Source of the DNA: Liopterus haemorrhoidalis
Lineage: Eukaryota > Arthropoda > Insecta > Coleoptera > Dytiscidae
Length of the DNA: 64,000 nucleotides
Assembly (NCBI GenBank): GCA_963971575.1
Contig: OZ020616.1
Span: forward strand, 58,386,907 to 58,450,906
Direction: 5' to 3'
Of the stretch, positions 10,772-22,082 are shown in pieces (position 1 is the first letter of the stretch; each line of letters begins with the position of its first letter). The notes under the pieces are model-generated. The model had not been told where the DNA came from and ran no database searches. It saw only the letters and a program-made list of their open reading frames with translations. A program made the position numbers and the translations under genes.

Positions 10772-11185
10772 CTTTCTCCACGACCACCAAAAAGAATAAT
10801 AAATTAACAAATAATTATTTTAACAAACATTTTATCTTAACAAATAATTTATATTTCATAACAATTTTTTAACTATTTTTTTTTATTTATTATTTGTTTA
10901 ATTTTAATTTAATTTGCCGCACATCGGCCACTATTTTAGGTTAGGAAGATATGTTGCATTTATTTAATGTAAACGTTGCATATATCTTAATGTAACCCTA
11001 CAAAAACAAAAGACAACAAGTATGGAATAGTTATTCCATAACAAGTGATGGAATGAAATACACGCAAAACGCATAAGAAGATAAGTGCTTTAGAATAACA
11101 TTCCAACTCTTGTGTTAGAATATTAACTTTCTGTAGTCAAAATTGGTTTTAGAATTGGTAAATTCTATAGTGGTCGTGGAGAAAG
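10772..11185. mobile_element. TIR element with TA duplication
   Basis: CTTTCTCCACGACCAC at 10772 and its exact complement ending at 11185 are inverted, with TA on both sides (10770-10771 and 11186-11187). This fits a Tc1/mariner-type MITE of 414 bp. The interior is AT-rich and non-coding. Confidence 0.65.
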
Positions 11186-11191
11186 TATTTA

Positions 11192-11392
11192 ATTCGCTAT
11201 GTAACATAGTAAATATCCGTAGTCTAATCGTTAGCGTTCTCGCTTCCTAAGTTGCAAACTACGGTCATGATAAATAATATCTCTGTTAAAATATTGGGCC
11301 AAGTTATTTCTACTCTGCTGCTAGAATGTATTTCATACAAATACTTTATGATGGCGGTCGGTCCTGTGGTGGCCACAGCTGATTTTTTTATG
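11192..11392. mobile_element. joined fragments of family A and family B
   Basis: 11192-11263 is the tRNA-like zone of family A (AATTCGCTATGTAAC, then GTAGTCTAATCGTTAGCGTT and TTGCAAACTACGG), cut before its B-box. It continues without a break into a minus-strand family B 5' fragment, GGTCATGATAAATAATATCT through CTGTGGTGGCCACAGCTGAT at 11390. Confidence 0.65.
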
Positions 11393-11570
11393 AAAACTTG
11401 AAAATAGAACAAGTTCTATTATTCATCAATTTTTTTAGGGAATTCTAGATATCTGTTTAGTCATATTGTCAACTGTTTAGTTGTAGCATAACCAAGAAAT
11501 GTATAGGTTATGTGTTTCGTTTTCAAATGTGACAGAACCGAAAACAATTTTTCACGCATTTATTATTAAA

Positions 11571-11699
11571 ATGGCAGATAAAGATTTTGTTAGGGCTCAG
11601 AGTGATAATTTACCCAACATTGATGCTTTTATGCTCATGGAATATATGAAAAATAATGAATGCTACAATGCTGAAGAAATGTGGTGTCAAAACAGACAT
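11571..11699 (+). CDS. orphan first-exon candidate, function unknown
   Basis: A 43-codon open frame from ATG (MADKDFVRAQ..., with DAFMLMEYMKNN in the middle) ends exactly at a strong splice donor, CAT|GTAAGT, in phase 0. The codons past the donor look random, so the exon ends there. The DAFMLMEYMKNNECYNAEE stretch faintly recalls the N-termini of insect SWIM-finger/YqaJ-type proteins, but I cannot establish homology from so short a piece. No continuing exon was found. It could be a host first exon, a mobile-element gene exon or chance. Confidence 0.3.
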
Positions 11700-11762
11700 G
11701 TAAGTAAACCATTTATGTATTCTATAACTTTATGTAAACAATATAAACTCTGTAAAATGTAA

Positions 11763-12966
11763 ATATTTATGTAATTTAGATGTCAGAATTTTACTACATT
11801 GTTTACATGAAGTTACAAAACGTTAGAGGCATAATTGAAATACTGCAATATAGGTTATATATTTTAATATAAAATTTAATTCTGTAAACATGTATAAATT
11901 GTTTCTATAGAATTAAACTTTATTTTAATTAAAATCACTCTAACTTTACACAATCTGTAAAAGTTATACAAGCCAATAAGTTCACGACAGACTGTGTAGG
12001 CTGTACGCTGTAGACTGGATAGGCTGTACGCAGTACACTTATGTATAACGTCATACGTGGTTTTCGCGTGCTACATACATTTATGATTTTTTTAAGCCTT
12101 CAAATTAAAACAAAATGCAAAACTGTTTTTTATGTTTATATGCAACAAGAGGAATATAATAAAAAATAAAAAAAAATCATGCTATCCCCTATTAATTGAC
12201 TTGATCAATTTATTGATCAATTAATTGAACTGTGTAAAACCAACTTAAGACCGTAAAAAACTGATAAAAATTGCGATTTGAATCTTTGAAATTCTCTATC
12301 CTTGTTAATAATACAAAAATTGTATGTTCGGTATAAAAGTAAGTAGTGTGCCGGACACTTAATGTTATAAATGAAGAAATATGTGGGTGGGACACTCCCA
12401 AATATAGTTCATTGTACAGTAATTTTCTAAGTGTTTCAATTAGATCCAATTAAATTCTGGGGCCCGTCTATTTCTGCCCTTCAACTGCATGTATATTTAT
12501 GCAGTTTTGTGTTCGCTCCAACTATAATTATGGTTTAAAATAGTAGCAGGAGTGCTCAGTGCTTGCTGTCTACTGCTTGCTGGCTGTGGTCTACTAAATC
12601 CCTGATTGTCAACGGCAGATGCCGCTGCATAAGTGCAAGAAACTAACGCATTACACCGCATCGCATCGCACGACTTCAAACCGCAATCTTAACATTCAAC
12701 ACATGGCGCTAAATAAAAATTTCATACTTATAAACTTGATTTATTGTCTTTTCGTATGCTCTGGAATCTACAAATAAGAAAAGAATGCATAAAAATCATC
12801 GTGAGTGTTAGGTCTATACTTCTTAAAAACAGACCTGTTCATGCAGGTGCGCACCCATCGGGGATGAAGCCCACGGGCTTGCATAATTTATATTGTTTAA
12901 TTAGTTTTGAGATTATAATATTTTTTTTTAATGACATAATTTATATTATTTGTAAAACTTGTAAAT
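11763..12966. other. unassigned stretch
   Basis: AT-rich and non-coding in any frame I can support. A GC-moderate part at 12460-12720 has CA/TG-rich sequence without splice-bounded open frames. The palindrome TTGATCAATTTATTGATCAA lies at about 12201-12220. Confidence 0.4.
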
Positions 12967-13013
12967 TAAAAAATCAGCTGTGGCCACCACAAGACCGACC
13001 GCCATTATAAAGT
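12967..13013 (+). mobile_element. family B 5' tip
   Basis: AATCAGCTGTGGCCACCACA followed by AGACCGACCGCCATTATAAA matches the first 45 bp of family B and then stops. It is a truncated copy immediately left of the Tc1 element. Confidence 0.7.
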
Positions 13014-13107
13014 ACTTCTAATAAATATATATATATAACAGTATGAATGAGTATAATGTTACATTGTACTTATTTATTATTGTTACACTACATTCTATTG
13101 TTATATA

Positions 13108-14736
13108 CACTGCAGGCCATAAGTTTAGGACCAGTTGTTTTAATATTTGATTATTTGATTTAATTGTCAACGGAGATAAAAATTGATGAGTATTTAATTT
13201 TTTCTATTACACAGAATATAACTTTAGTCTACATAGATCATTTTAAGATGGTTCTTATTTATTTATACAAAATTATCCGAGTTTATGTTATGTTTGTTTG
13301 TTTTCGCTTACGTTAGTATATTTACATTACGATATCTTTGGATTGTTAAATTAATGCTGACTTGAAATTTCTTTTATATTTATACTGTTAACTGTTAATA
13401 TAGTCTTTATTAGTGACTTACAGTAAGTTTGAAGCGGTAGTTATTTTTTTAAATCAGTTTTTGTTTTGTATTTTTTCCGATACAACTTTTTTCGATTTTT
13501 ACATCACTGAGACTACCAAAATGGGCAAAACTCGAGAACTTAGTCTTGAAACTCGTTCAGCCATCATAACCCTTCACAATGAAGGTAAATCTGAACGTAT
13601 TATTGCTGCCCAGTTGAAAACTTCTAAGACTTCTGTGCATAACGCTATTGCAAGATTTAAGGAAACAGGCAGCAATAAAGACCTACCACGTTCAGGACGA
13701 CCCAGATTCACATCAAAAGTGCAGGATGACTTTGTTACTATCACAAGTAAAAGAAATAGACGTCTGACCGCCCCTGAGATTCGAGCAGAATTGAACAGTA
13801 CTGGTTCGAAGGAGGTATAATTAACTACCGTGAAGCGTCGTTTACGTGCAGCCAATTTGTTCGGCCGTGTCGCTGTTCGAAAACCATTACTTAGGCCCCA
13901 AAATAAGAAGAAACGGTTAGAGTGGGCTCTTCTTCATCGCCAGTGGATTGTGGATGATTTTAAAAAAGTACTGTGGACAGATGAATCGAAGTTTGAAATA
14001 TTTGGTTCCAGGTGTGGAACATTCGTCCGTCGGAGCCAGGGAGAAAAGATGCTGCCTCAGTGTGTGGTACCCACAGTAAAGCATGGAAGTGGGTCCATTA
14101 TGGTCTGGGGAGCTTTCTCGAGTCTTGGCATGGGAAATCTTGTGCGTATAGAAGGTATTCTCAAGAAGGAGCGCTACAAATCAATTTTAGAAGACCATGC
14201 CGTACCGTCTGGCCTAAGAGTGATTGGACCTGGGTTCACTCTGATGGAAGACAACGACCCGAAACATTTCTCAAAATTGTGTAAGGGGTTTGTAGAAGAG
14301 AAAGAAGCTGCTGGAGTGCTCAAAAATATGGTCTGGCCACCACAGTCGCCGGACTTGAATCCCATCGAGTTGTTATGGGAGGAAATGGATCGTAAGGTCC
14401 GGGAAATCTGTCCAACGTCCAAAGAACAATTTTGGACAGTTTTAGAAGACACGTGGAATAGCATACAACATGAAAAAATACAAAAATTAATCGCCCGTAT
14501 GCCAAGACTAGTTCAAAAAGGTTTAAAATGTAAAGGAGGTTTTTTTGACGAAAAGACTGTTTAACGTTTTTATGTATATTTGAAGGTTCTTTTATACAAA
14601 TTTATGACTGTTTCTAAGTAAAACACATTTATATATGTAAAAATTGATATCATCAATACAAAATATTTTGTACAGTGACGTTTTGTACTAGTTTTGATTA
14701 AATACCGTACTGGTCCTAAACTTTTGGCCTGCAGTG
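13108..14736 (+). mobile_element. Tc1-type element with DD38E transposase
   Basis: The terminal inverted repeats are 28 bp with one mismatch (beginning CACTGCAGGCC at 13108, complement ending at 14736). TA lies on both sides (13106-13107 and 14737-14738), so the 1629-bp element is complete with its target duplication. It carries one transposase frame (13521-14564). The triad spacing places it in the DD38E group related to Tc1, sometimes called Intruder. High terminal identity and nearly intact coding sequence suggest a fairly recent insertion. Confidence 0.93.
13521..14564 (+). pseudogene. Tc1-like transposase with one premature stop
   Basis: The start ATG at 13521 gives MGKTRELSLETRSAI, typical of Tc1 transposases that bind the terminal repeats and cut and paste the element. 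An N-terminal helix-turn-helix pair is followed by GRPRFTSK, a likely linker hook. The catalytic domain shows D154 (WTDESKF), D244 (EDNDPKH) and E283 (NPIELLW). Thirty-eight residues separate the last two, so it is DD38E instead of the usual DD34E. Codon 100 is TAA (13818-13820) and the frame resumes unchanged, giving 347 positions, close to family length. EDNDPKHF replaces the more common QDNDPKHT. It is otherwise intact. Confidence 0.92.
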
Positions 14737-14910
14737 TACACTTATATTAATTATCCTATTGTAGCTCCGATGAAGAATAAAACTTATTCGAAACTTGTCA
14801 GCTGATTTGATTAGTTTTCATTACTGTCCGCAACCCGTACAACCTCCTCTTCCATTAGTATCTACGGACACGACTACTCCACATTATTAGTTTTTTATAA
14901 GAAACTATTG

Positions 14911-15775
14911 TAGGGTGACCATTTTCTTATAGACCGGGAGCTCATGACAGTTTTTGGTCTCCGATTTCATACAGCATGCCTTTTGGAGGAGAGAATATTT
15001 ACCCTGTGACAACAAAAAAGGGATAGTACTAAACCCCTGCACGCTTTCCGGTCATAGGGAAAATTGCATTTCCACTTAAACACAAAATTTTTGCGCTTTT
15101 CTCTGATTTAATATTGCTTGCCCTTTTGTCAAAAGAAAGTTATAATAATTTTAAAGTCATTTAAATATATGCATGCGATTCGGAGGGTCCCAAAGGGCTC
15201 AAACGGTCATGTGATCTTGTAATAAAAAAATATGATTTTCCGCGTTTTCATACAGCATGCCTATAATCTTAGACTTTAAATTTGTTATAACTTTCTTTTG
15301 ACAAAAGGGCAAGCAATATTAAATCAGAGAAAAACACAAAAATTTTGTGCAAGTGGAAATTCAATTTTCCCTATGACCGGAAAGCGTGCAGGGGTTTAGT
15401 ACCATCCCTTTTTTGTTGTCACAGGGTAAATATTGTCTCCTCCAAAAGGCATGCTGTATGAAATCGGAGACCAAAAATGTCATGAGCTCCCGGTCTATTA
15501 AGAAGGCAATGCGGGACGGAGCAAAAAAAAGGTCCTCATCTCCCAAATCCAAGTGAAGAGCAAAAAAAAGGTCCTCACCTCCCAAATCCAAGGGAAGAGC
15601 AAAAAAAAGGTCTTCACCTCCCAAATCCAAGGGAAGAGCAAAAAGTAAAAAGGTTCTCACCTCCCAAATCCAAAATGCGGGACAATGCGGGACAAAATGT
15701 TAAAATGCGGGACTTTTGCGGGACGCATCTTAATGCGGGACAAAATGTTAAAATGCGGGACGAATGGTCACCCTA
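14911..15775. mobile_element. hAT-type non-autonomous element with foldback core
   Basis: Perfect 8-bp duplications AACTATTG flank it (14903-14910 and 15776-15783). The inverted ends are TAGGGTGACCAT and ATGGTCACCCTA. Inside are a pair of arms of about 230 bp in inverted orientation (14932-15163 and 15271-15500), then three to four units of the GGTCCTCACCTCCCAAATCC minisatellite (15530-15665), and AATGCGGGACAAAATG repeats next to the right end. No transposase. The right part is therefore asymmetric to the left. Confidence 0.9.
14932..15500. repeat. large inverted repeat, about 230-bp arms
   Basis: The left arm begins AGACCGGGAGCTCATGACAG and the right arm ends TGTCATGAGCTCCCGGTCT. Identity is high along the arms, including the CATACAGCATGCC and CCGGTCATAGGGAAAATTG blocks. 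The spacer is about 107 bp and contains a further CATACAGCATGCC. A transcript would fold into a long duplex, a possible small-RNA source. Confidence 0.88.
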
Positions 15776-15783
15776 AACTATTG

Positions 15784-16773
15784 AGAACTATAGGGTTGTG
15801 TGCCGCCTTAAACTATCCTACTCCTTATTTATCATCTTATTATTGACTTGGCAGCAAAAACATATACACACATCTTTTCTAAATTTGGTATGATGATAGA
15901 GTAAAACCAGGATTCGAACATAGGCTATAAGGCATCTCAAAAGCTGATCTTAAATTTATCTCGTATAAAAGCAAGGTCCATTTCCTTGAACTGTATCTTA
16001 TTTTAGTGTGTTTGAATGTTATTTGAGTAGCCCAGTAACCCCAAGTTAAGTTTGAAGACGCTCTAAATTTGAAGTCGAGCAGAGGTAAAGGAAGGGAAGT
16101 AATACGCGGCACCCCGCGCCGACACTCGGTACGGAGTGAAAGCATGGCAGCATGGCAGCATGGCAGCATGGCAGAGCATGGTCTAGTCCGCATGGCAGAA
16201 GGAAGGCACAGAATGAACGTGTATTGGTAGCGGCACTCAGTCTCGGTCTCGCGCTACTCGCTACCCCAGCGCCGGGGGGAATCAATAGAGCTCCAATTCG
16301 GGTGCATCCACGCACCATACAGGGGGGTAATCACCACAATTCACACCCGCACCCACAAAAACAACCATAATTAAACCAACAACAACAACAACAACATAAA
16401 AAAAAACAATTTTACAAACAAAATTAAAAATTAATACACTAAAAAAATCAACAGGTGTTTATTTTAATATTTATAATAAAATATTTGTGGTTTTAATCAC
16501 AAAAAAAAACTACAGAAATATACGTTCTCAATAAAAAGGTACAGGTTCCACAGAATCAAAAATAAAATATTTGTTAGTATTTCGTAGGTATGACTTAATG
16601 TAAATTTTATTTTTATTATGACAAACTTCCACAAACCACCCGGCGCGAGAATTTCTTTGAAAGGCATTTTTTAGGGATTTTAAAGGGTACTTTACAGTCA
16701 ACATTTATGAGAAATCAGATAATGAAATAAAATTATAAACCTTACGTTTACAACACGTAACTCATTTCTTTAA
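15784..16773. other. unassigned, with GC-rich patch
   Basis: No gene was recognised. 16100-16310 is markedly GC-rich, contains about four tandem GCATGGCA units at 16142-16175, and has open frames on both strands that look compositional. 16370-16400 is an (AAC)n run. No splice signals support an exon. Confidence 0.4.
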
Positions 16774-17250
16774 AGTTTATTGTTCAAGGTGACTTTTGTT
16801 CAAAGTTATTATCTAATAACTTTGACAATTCCTTGAACAATCTTTTTACCCTTCTTCAGAAATTCCTAGGAATGTCTTATAAAAACACCCGTCTTTCTGA
16901 AGAGGAGGTAAGAAAACAAGTAACTTTAAAATATTTTTTTAAAGTTTATTGTTCAAGGTGACTTTTGTTTCCTGTAGCGGTCTGGAGTTAAACAGAGTAA
17001 CTCGGAGCACTCCCAGCTTGCTTCCCGAACCCACTCATAGTTCACGAAATTGTACATGCCAATTGATCGACAGAGAACAGACACAAATAACTGTGTGTTT
17101 GTAACTCAATAAAAGAATCTTGCACCGACAAACAAATTCTGTTCGAAAAATTGAACAGACTCAAGGTGATGGTAAGAGGCTGTAAAGGGACCAATTACCA
17201 TCCAATATCACAGTCTCTAAATAGAACAAATTAAAATAAGGTGCAAGACT
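16774..17250 (-). repeat. LINE 3' flank with direct repeats and hairpin
   Basis: TTTAAAGTTTATTGTTCAAG is repeated about 165 bp apart (about 16773 and 16938). Between the copies is a perfect hairpin with 11-bp arms (16800-16825). The part at 17155-17220, read on the minus strand, is the 3' untranslated region of the adjoining LINE and is matched by a detached fragment at 28866-28935. Confidence 0.5.
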
Positions 17251-17880
17251 TCACAAATAGGACAGTAAGTTCGATTCTCTCAGGAAGAGTATCAGCCTGT
17301 CCATGAGTACTCTGTCGTCACCTAAAGCAACTGACAGGTCATAGCACAGGCCTAACCTCTCCCTGACATCTTCGAACTGCATACACTCGGTTAAAAAGTG
17401 TAACACAGACAAATCTGTGCTACACGTCTCACAGATAGGGGACTCTTCACCTCGAAGAAGGTGCCCATGGGTCCAACAACAGTGACCTATACGAAGGCGT
17501 GTGATGGCGGTTTCCTCCCTGCGGTTAATCCTGCAGGAAGAACCCCATGGTTTAACATCTCCCTTAATCTGTCTCAACTTTACGTTCTGTATGTTGCTCC
17601 ACTCATGTTGCCACATGGCTAAAACAAGATGTTTCAGATGACTCTTTGCGTCATCTGGAAAAATGAAACTCATATCAATCATAGATACGTGGGAGGCGGC
17701 TTTTGCAGCTACATCGGCCGCCTCGTTGCCATTAATACCAACATGTCCCAGTATCCAAAACAGCTCTACCCTCACATTCTGAGCATTCAGATTGTGGAGT
17801 AGCAACCGGATCTTTAGTACAAGAGGATGCACTGGATCTGGATCTTGGATACTGTTCAGAGCGCTCAGCGAGTCCGTCAA
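17251..17880 (-). pseudogene. non-LTR retrotransposon RNase H and C-terminal region, 5' truncated
   Basis: The protein begins in an RNase H domain, which in such elements removes the RNA strand during reverse transcription. TDSLSALNS carries one catalytic aspartate, while GHVGINGNEAADVAAKAA holds the late histidine and aspartate. The segment with the first active-site residues (usually YTDGS) is missing because of 5' truncation near 17885. Next comes TAITRLRIGHCCWTHGHLLRG with a CETC...HFLTEC zinc-binding pattern, typical of R1/I/Jockey-like ORF2 C-termini. The frame of 209 codons is open to its natural stop, so the truncated copy is not very old. Confidence 0.85.
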
Positions 17881-18324
17881 GATAACTCAAATAAAGGAGA
17901 TATTTAATAAATAGTATGGAATTCAGATGCTAATTTTCAACAAAAAATGCGATTTTTCATTCCGAGATACAAAACTGCTGAATTTTATTAACGTTTCTTA
18001 CTTTTTATGGCGCGAAACTGTACTTTGTTCAAATAATTGTATATTTCGCAATTGTATATAAATTGTATATTTAATAATACCGGATAAATTATTAATATAT
18101 TATTATGTTTTATTATTTATTATTATTATTTATTAAAAATTAAAAAATTTAAAATAAAATTAAAATACATGATAAATTCATCGTCATCGCTTTCTTCCAA
18201 GGATGAATCAGAAGTATCTCGGTTAATAAATATTGTTAATACATGTTTGCTATCGGTTTCTTTCGTAATAAAGAAATACATTTTATCGAAAAAAGTATTT
18301 AAATACGGCATTAAATCAAGTTAA

Positions 18325-19515
18325 GGGACTATTACCGGTTACAATTTTCAAAAAATCGTTTTTTTTTTACATTTTTTGATTCCTTATATCTTCAGAAATC
18401 ATATCCTAAATTTTTATAACGAAATTCAAAAAAATAAGAAATTGTTGGCAATTTTAGCGCATGCGCTTTTTCGGAGGTCCAAGAATATATTAAACCGATT
18501 TTTGAAAAACTAACAGATGAAGAGTTGCTGAAACGATGTTTGGGAAAGAATACCCAAAATAATAATGAGTGTTACAACAAAACACTTTGGGCTATCGTTC
18601 CCAAACATACGTTTGTGGGAAGAGAAGTTACTGAGTTGGCTGCTAATATTTCATTAGCAATATTTAATGAAGGTAGAACGTCCCTCTTGAAAATATTGGA
18701 GGTAATGGGATGCATAATTGGACACTCTGCGTATGATTATGTTAAAAAAAAAAAGATGAACGCATTGAGATGGCCAATAAAGCAAGTACAGCGGCGTCGA
18801 AGGAAGCTCGCTTGGCAAAGCAAACTGCTCAGCAAGAGGAACAGCAACAAATGATTGATTCGGGAGTACTTTTATATGGACCAGGGATTGCTGATTAACC
18901 AATTGTAAGTGCTGAAACTTAATTTTTTTAAAAATATTACAATACAAATATTAAAAAGAACTTTAAAAGTGATTTTCTCGAAATGGTGTTTTTTCAATCG
19001 GCCCAAACTTATTCTCCATAACTACACAACGGATATTTTTAAATTTTAGTGAATTTTGTTCATTTTGATGTCCTCTACCGTAATTTACCAGAAAATTGCA
19101 AAAAAAATTGAAAAAAAAAAAAATGATAAGGGTAAAAGGGGGAAAAAACATGATTTTTAGAAAAAAAAATTCACCTATCCGCCATTTTGTTTTTACACCC
19201 TTTTTTTTATAATAGGTGGTAAATTACGATGTAAGACACCTTCATCTTTAAAATTATTTTTGAATTTTTTGTTTCAGACTTGTCAATTTCGAGATTAACC
19301 CCGGGCCATGGAGCATCATAATTTTTTGTTACCGAACTTTGGCGCCATCTATATAATTATCTATATATTGAAAAAAAAAAAAAAATTTTTTTTATAATCT
19401 TTAATACAATATTAATAAAATAAAAAAAGTTGCACAACGTTCTATCATAAAGGAAACGAGAAAAAAAATATTTAATTATAGGTCATTTTTTGCCTTTCTA
19501 ACCGGTAATAGTCCC
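18325..19515 (+). mobile_element. TTAA-flanked Kolobok-like element
   Basis: The inverted ends GGGACTATTACCGGTTA (18325) and its complement at 19499-19515 are flanked by TTAA on both sides (18321-18324 and 19516-19519). Inside is the C-terminal end of a transposase (18477-18898). TTAA is used by piggyBac and Kolobok elements. The protein does not look like piggyBac, so Kolobok is preferred, although similar domains are also labelled Mutator-like. At 1191 bp it is a deletion derivative. Confidence 0.75.
18477..18898 (+). pseudogene. Kolobok/Mutator-like transposase C-terminus, frameshifted
   Basis: The frame reads VQEYIKPIFEKLTDEELL, then CLGKNTQNNNECYNKTLW and PKHTFVGREV. The GKTQNxNExxN...W pattern is characteristic of C-terminal parts of this group of invertebrate transposases. 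After YDYVKKK an A-run (about 18739-18750) shifts the frame. The next frame continues DERIEMANKASTAASKEARL to GPGIAD and a stop at 18898, so one slip in the run accounts for the break. The N-terminal DNA-binding and main catalytic parts are absent. Confidence 0.7.
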
Positions 19516-19519
19516 TTAA

Positions 19520-21674
19520 ATGGACAACCCCTCAAAAAAAAGCTACAAATCCTGTGTATAAGAATATTTTGTATGTAGGGTGACTTAGGAGCCAAATAAA
19601 GACATGAGGAGCTTATTTCCAAAAGTCTCCTGCACAAATTCATTTTATTGTTTTATTGGCAATATTAATGTAACCTCTGTTAGAAATTTGCCTGTCGTCC
19701 GGTTATGAAGGGACATTTACCGTTACAGTCACAACATCTGGCATGCATATTTGTCCCGGACCCAGTATTGCCTGTAACTTTCTCGCAAACCTGTAACGCA
19801 TGTTGCGTAAATCACACAGGTAATAGGACCTACAGTTTAAAGCGGATTCCGAACAACTATTATTTGTTTTTTGGGTATTTCTCATGGACACCGTGTAGCG
19901 AATCCGCTTTCCGAGGTAAAAACGTCTGGAAAATGAATTGAAAAATGTTTGCCAGCACCGGGAATTGAACATGGTACCACTTAATACACAACTATACATT
20001 AATCAAGTGTATTACTGTCATTCTACAATTTCTGCCGTACAGACAGACATACGAGGGACGCTATAAATAAGATTAATATTCAAAATATATCACAAATACG
20101 CTAAAAAAGAAATCTAAAGTTTTGACGAGTAAAAAAACACAAAAAAAAAGGTGAATCTAGGAGAGGAGACAAAAAGGAACCGCAAACTAGATGAACAAAA
20201 AAAAAAACTAGTTGAACAAAAAGTTCAAATTGAGGCTATCAAAGCTGAAATGGTGTAAGTCACATGTTAATTGCGAGAAACAAACCGCTTTATTAAATTC
20301 GCTGTATTTATAGTATGTACCGTAAATACGAGAAGGTAACCAGATATTTTGTTGTGGTTAGTAATGATTTTTGTTGGTAATTGATTAGTTATGGAACACT
20401 TTGCAAGAATGACAGTTCTCTTTAAAAACATAACCTCGATATGTCTGGGGTGTTCTGCACATGACATATGTGTATGTATAGCCGTACCAAATTAGTTTTG
20501 AAGATCGCAATAAAATAATAAAAGTTAGGGAACTCATAAAATTAAAATAGAAGTGATATAACTAGGCGTATCAACCCATAGCCGTAGGAATTAGATTTTC
20601 ACATTACGCATCATACTTAAAGGATTAACAAAAATAAGTATACTTATTTATAGTTAGTACTTAAACGTATGTATATACCACTGACCGTTGACTGTTTACA
20701 ACGTGGTTGTAAACAAGAACCCTAGTTCTTTTGTAGTTTAACAATGTGATTATAATTATACGGGATACTTGTTTTATGCCGATCTTCAAAAGTAATACGG
20801 TATGTTCTAGATCAGCCGCGCACCCAAAATTTATTCTTAAGGGAAAATTTTCTTGGGGGGGGGCTAAAGAAAAAATTGTTTTATAAGAGTAGGGATAAGG
20901 AAATTACTGAACAATAAATGTTAACTAAAAACAGTTCATTTTTTTTTTCAAAATGTAAATGATGACCTAAAAAAAGGTCCTCAAATTCAAAATACAAGTG
21001 AGGACCTAAAAAAAGTCCTTGATTCGAAAATACGAGCAGGACCCAAAAAAAGGTCATTACTTTCTAAATATGATGAGATCTACAATTCAAAAGTGGATTC
21101 CTAAAAAACACTAAAACCACGTGTTATTAGAGTGGGGGGGGGCTCAAGCCTGTGAGGAATTTAGCGAACGCAATTGTTGAGAATATTGACTTACAGATGG
21201 CTTTCTCTTTCTGTTCGTTTAGAGAACAAGCAACAGTTGATTGTAATCACCAGGTAAACAGGTTGAGTGCTGATTCTCAGCAGTTGCTTTCTGTAAATAC
21301 GTCCATTGTCGGTCAATATAATCAGAAAAATCTGATTCTAAGCAATTGCGTACAAAAAACTACCCCATTAAGTATTGAAACACAATTTTTTCAAAACATT
21401 TTATACACTACTTAAAATTTAGGACTTAAATAATTCAAATACAACCCTGCCCACATTTACAGTGTAAATTTTTCACCTGTACTACAAAAATAACCAATTT
21501 ACTATTTAAATAAGTTATTTAAAAATTCAAAATTCTGAACCAGTATCCCTCAAACTTTCTACATCGCGACAATATAAGTAGCATTTACCTTGGGTCCTTT
21601 TAAAAAGTATGGGTCGCGACCCATGTGTTAAAAAACAGTCCTAAATAATAAAAATAGTAAAATAAAATTATATA
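19520..21674. other. unassigned region with small repeats
   Basis: No gene was recognised. Visible items are a weak tRNA-like module (19951-20020, minus), a short ACAGACAGAC run at 20039, a G-run-bordered segment (about 20820-21150) with degenerate units of GACCTAAAAAAAGGTCCTC, and short open frames (20267-20467, 21152-21415) without known motifs. Confidence 0.4.
19951..20020 (-). other. weak tRNA-like module
   Basis: On the minus strand ATGTTCAATTCCCGGTGCTGG matches a B-box and T-arm, preceded by an AT-rich region without a clear A-box. An ACAGACAGAC run follows nearby at 20039, recalling the arrangement in family A, but the rest of that family is not recognisable here. Confidence 0.3.
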
Positions 21675-22080
21675 CAGTCTGTTCCAAACGGTTAGGCGGA
21701 ACTAAATGGGAATTTCGTTCTTTTAGGTTGTCACGAAAAGGGACCTTGCTAGGGTTATTTAATTTTTCACGTTAAATGTCAAAATTTAAAATTCTGACAA
21801 TGAAACCATTGAAACGAATGATATATGTCAATGTCAATTATTTTTTTTATATATTTTAATGACAAAAATATAAATAATTGGGAAATTTGTAATAAGAATG
21901 ACACAAAAAATTAACATGTAAAGAAAATGACATTTTAAAATGATGAAAAAAATTACCAAAAAATGTTAATTGTAAGTATGATTTACAAAGCTTAAACAAA
22001 ACGGCCGAAAAGCACGATTTAAACGATGAAAGTAACTAGATTGCAAAATCTAGTTCCGCTTAACCGTTTGGAACAGACTG
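21675..22080. mobile_element. Tc1/mariner-type MITE
   Basis: CAGTCTGTTCCAAACGGTTA at the left and its complement at the right (TAACCGTTTGGAACAGACTG), flanked by TA (21673-21674 and 22081-22082). It is 406 bp and non-coding. Both subtermini contain GCGGAACTA. Related, more decayed pieces occur near 28940-30060, 46460, 50110 and 57985. Confidence 0.85.
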
Positions 22081-22082
22081 TA

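Noticed and set aside
12497..12679. Minus-strand 60-codon frame rich in Ala/Ser
   Set aside because: Short, repetitive in composition and without start, splice or domain evidence.
16046..16370. Overlapping open frames in a GC-rich patch
   Set aside because: Frames are open on both strands because of GC-rich, tandem CATGGCAG sequence. No domain and no splice signals.
18126..18311. 61-codon minus-strand frame with an acidic serine-rich stretch
   Set aside because: It is compositionally plausible as a protein start, but has no motif, no splice support and AT-rich low-complexity ends. Not enough to call.
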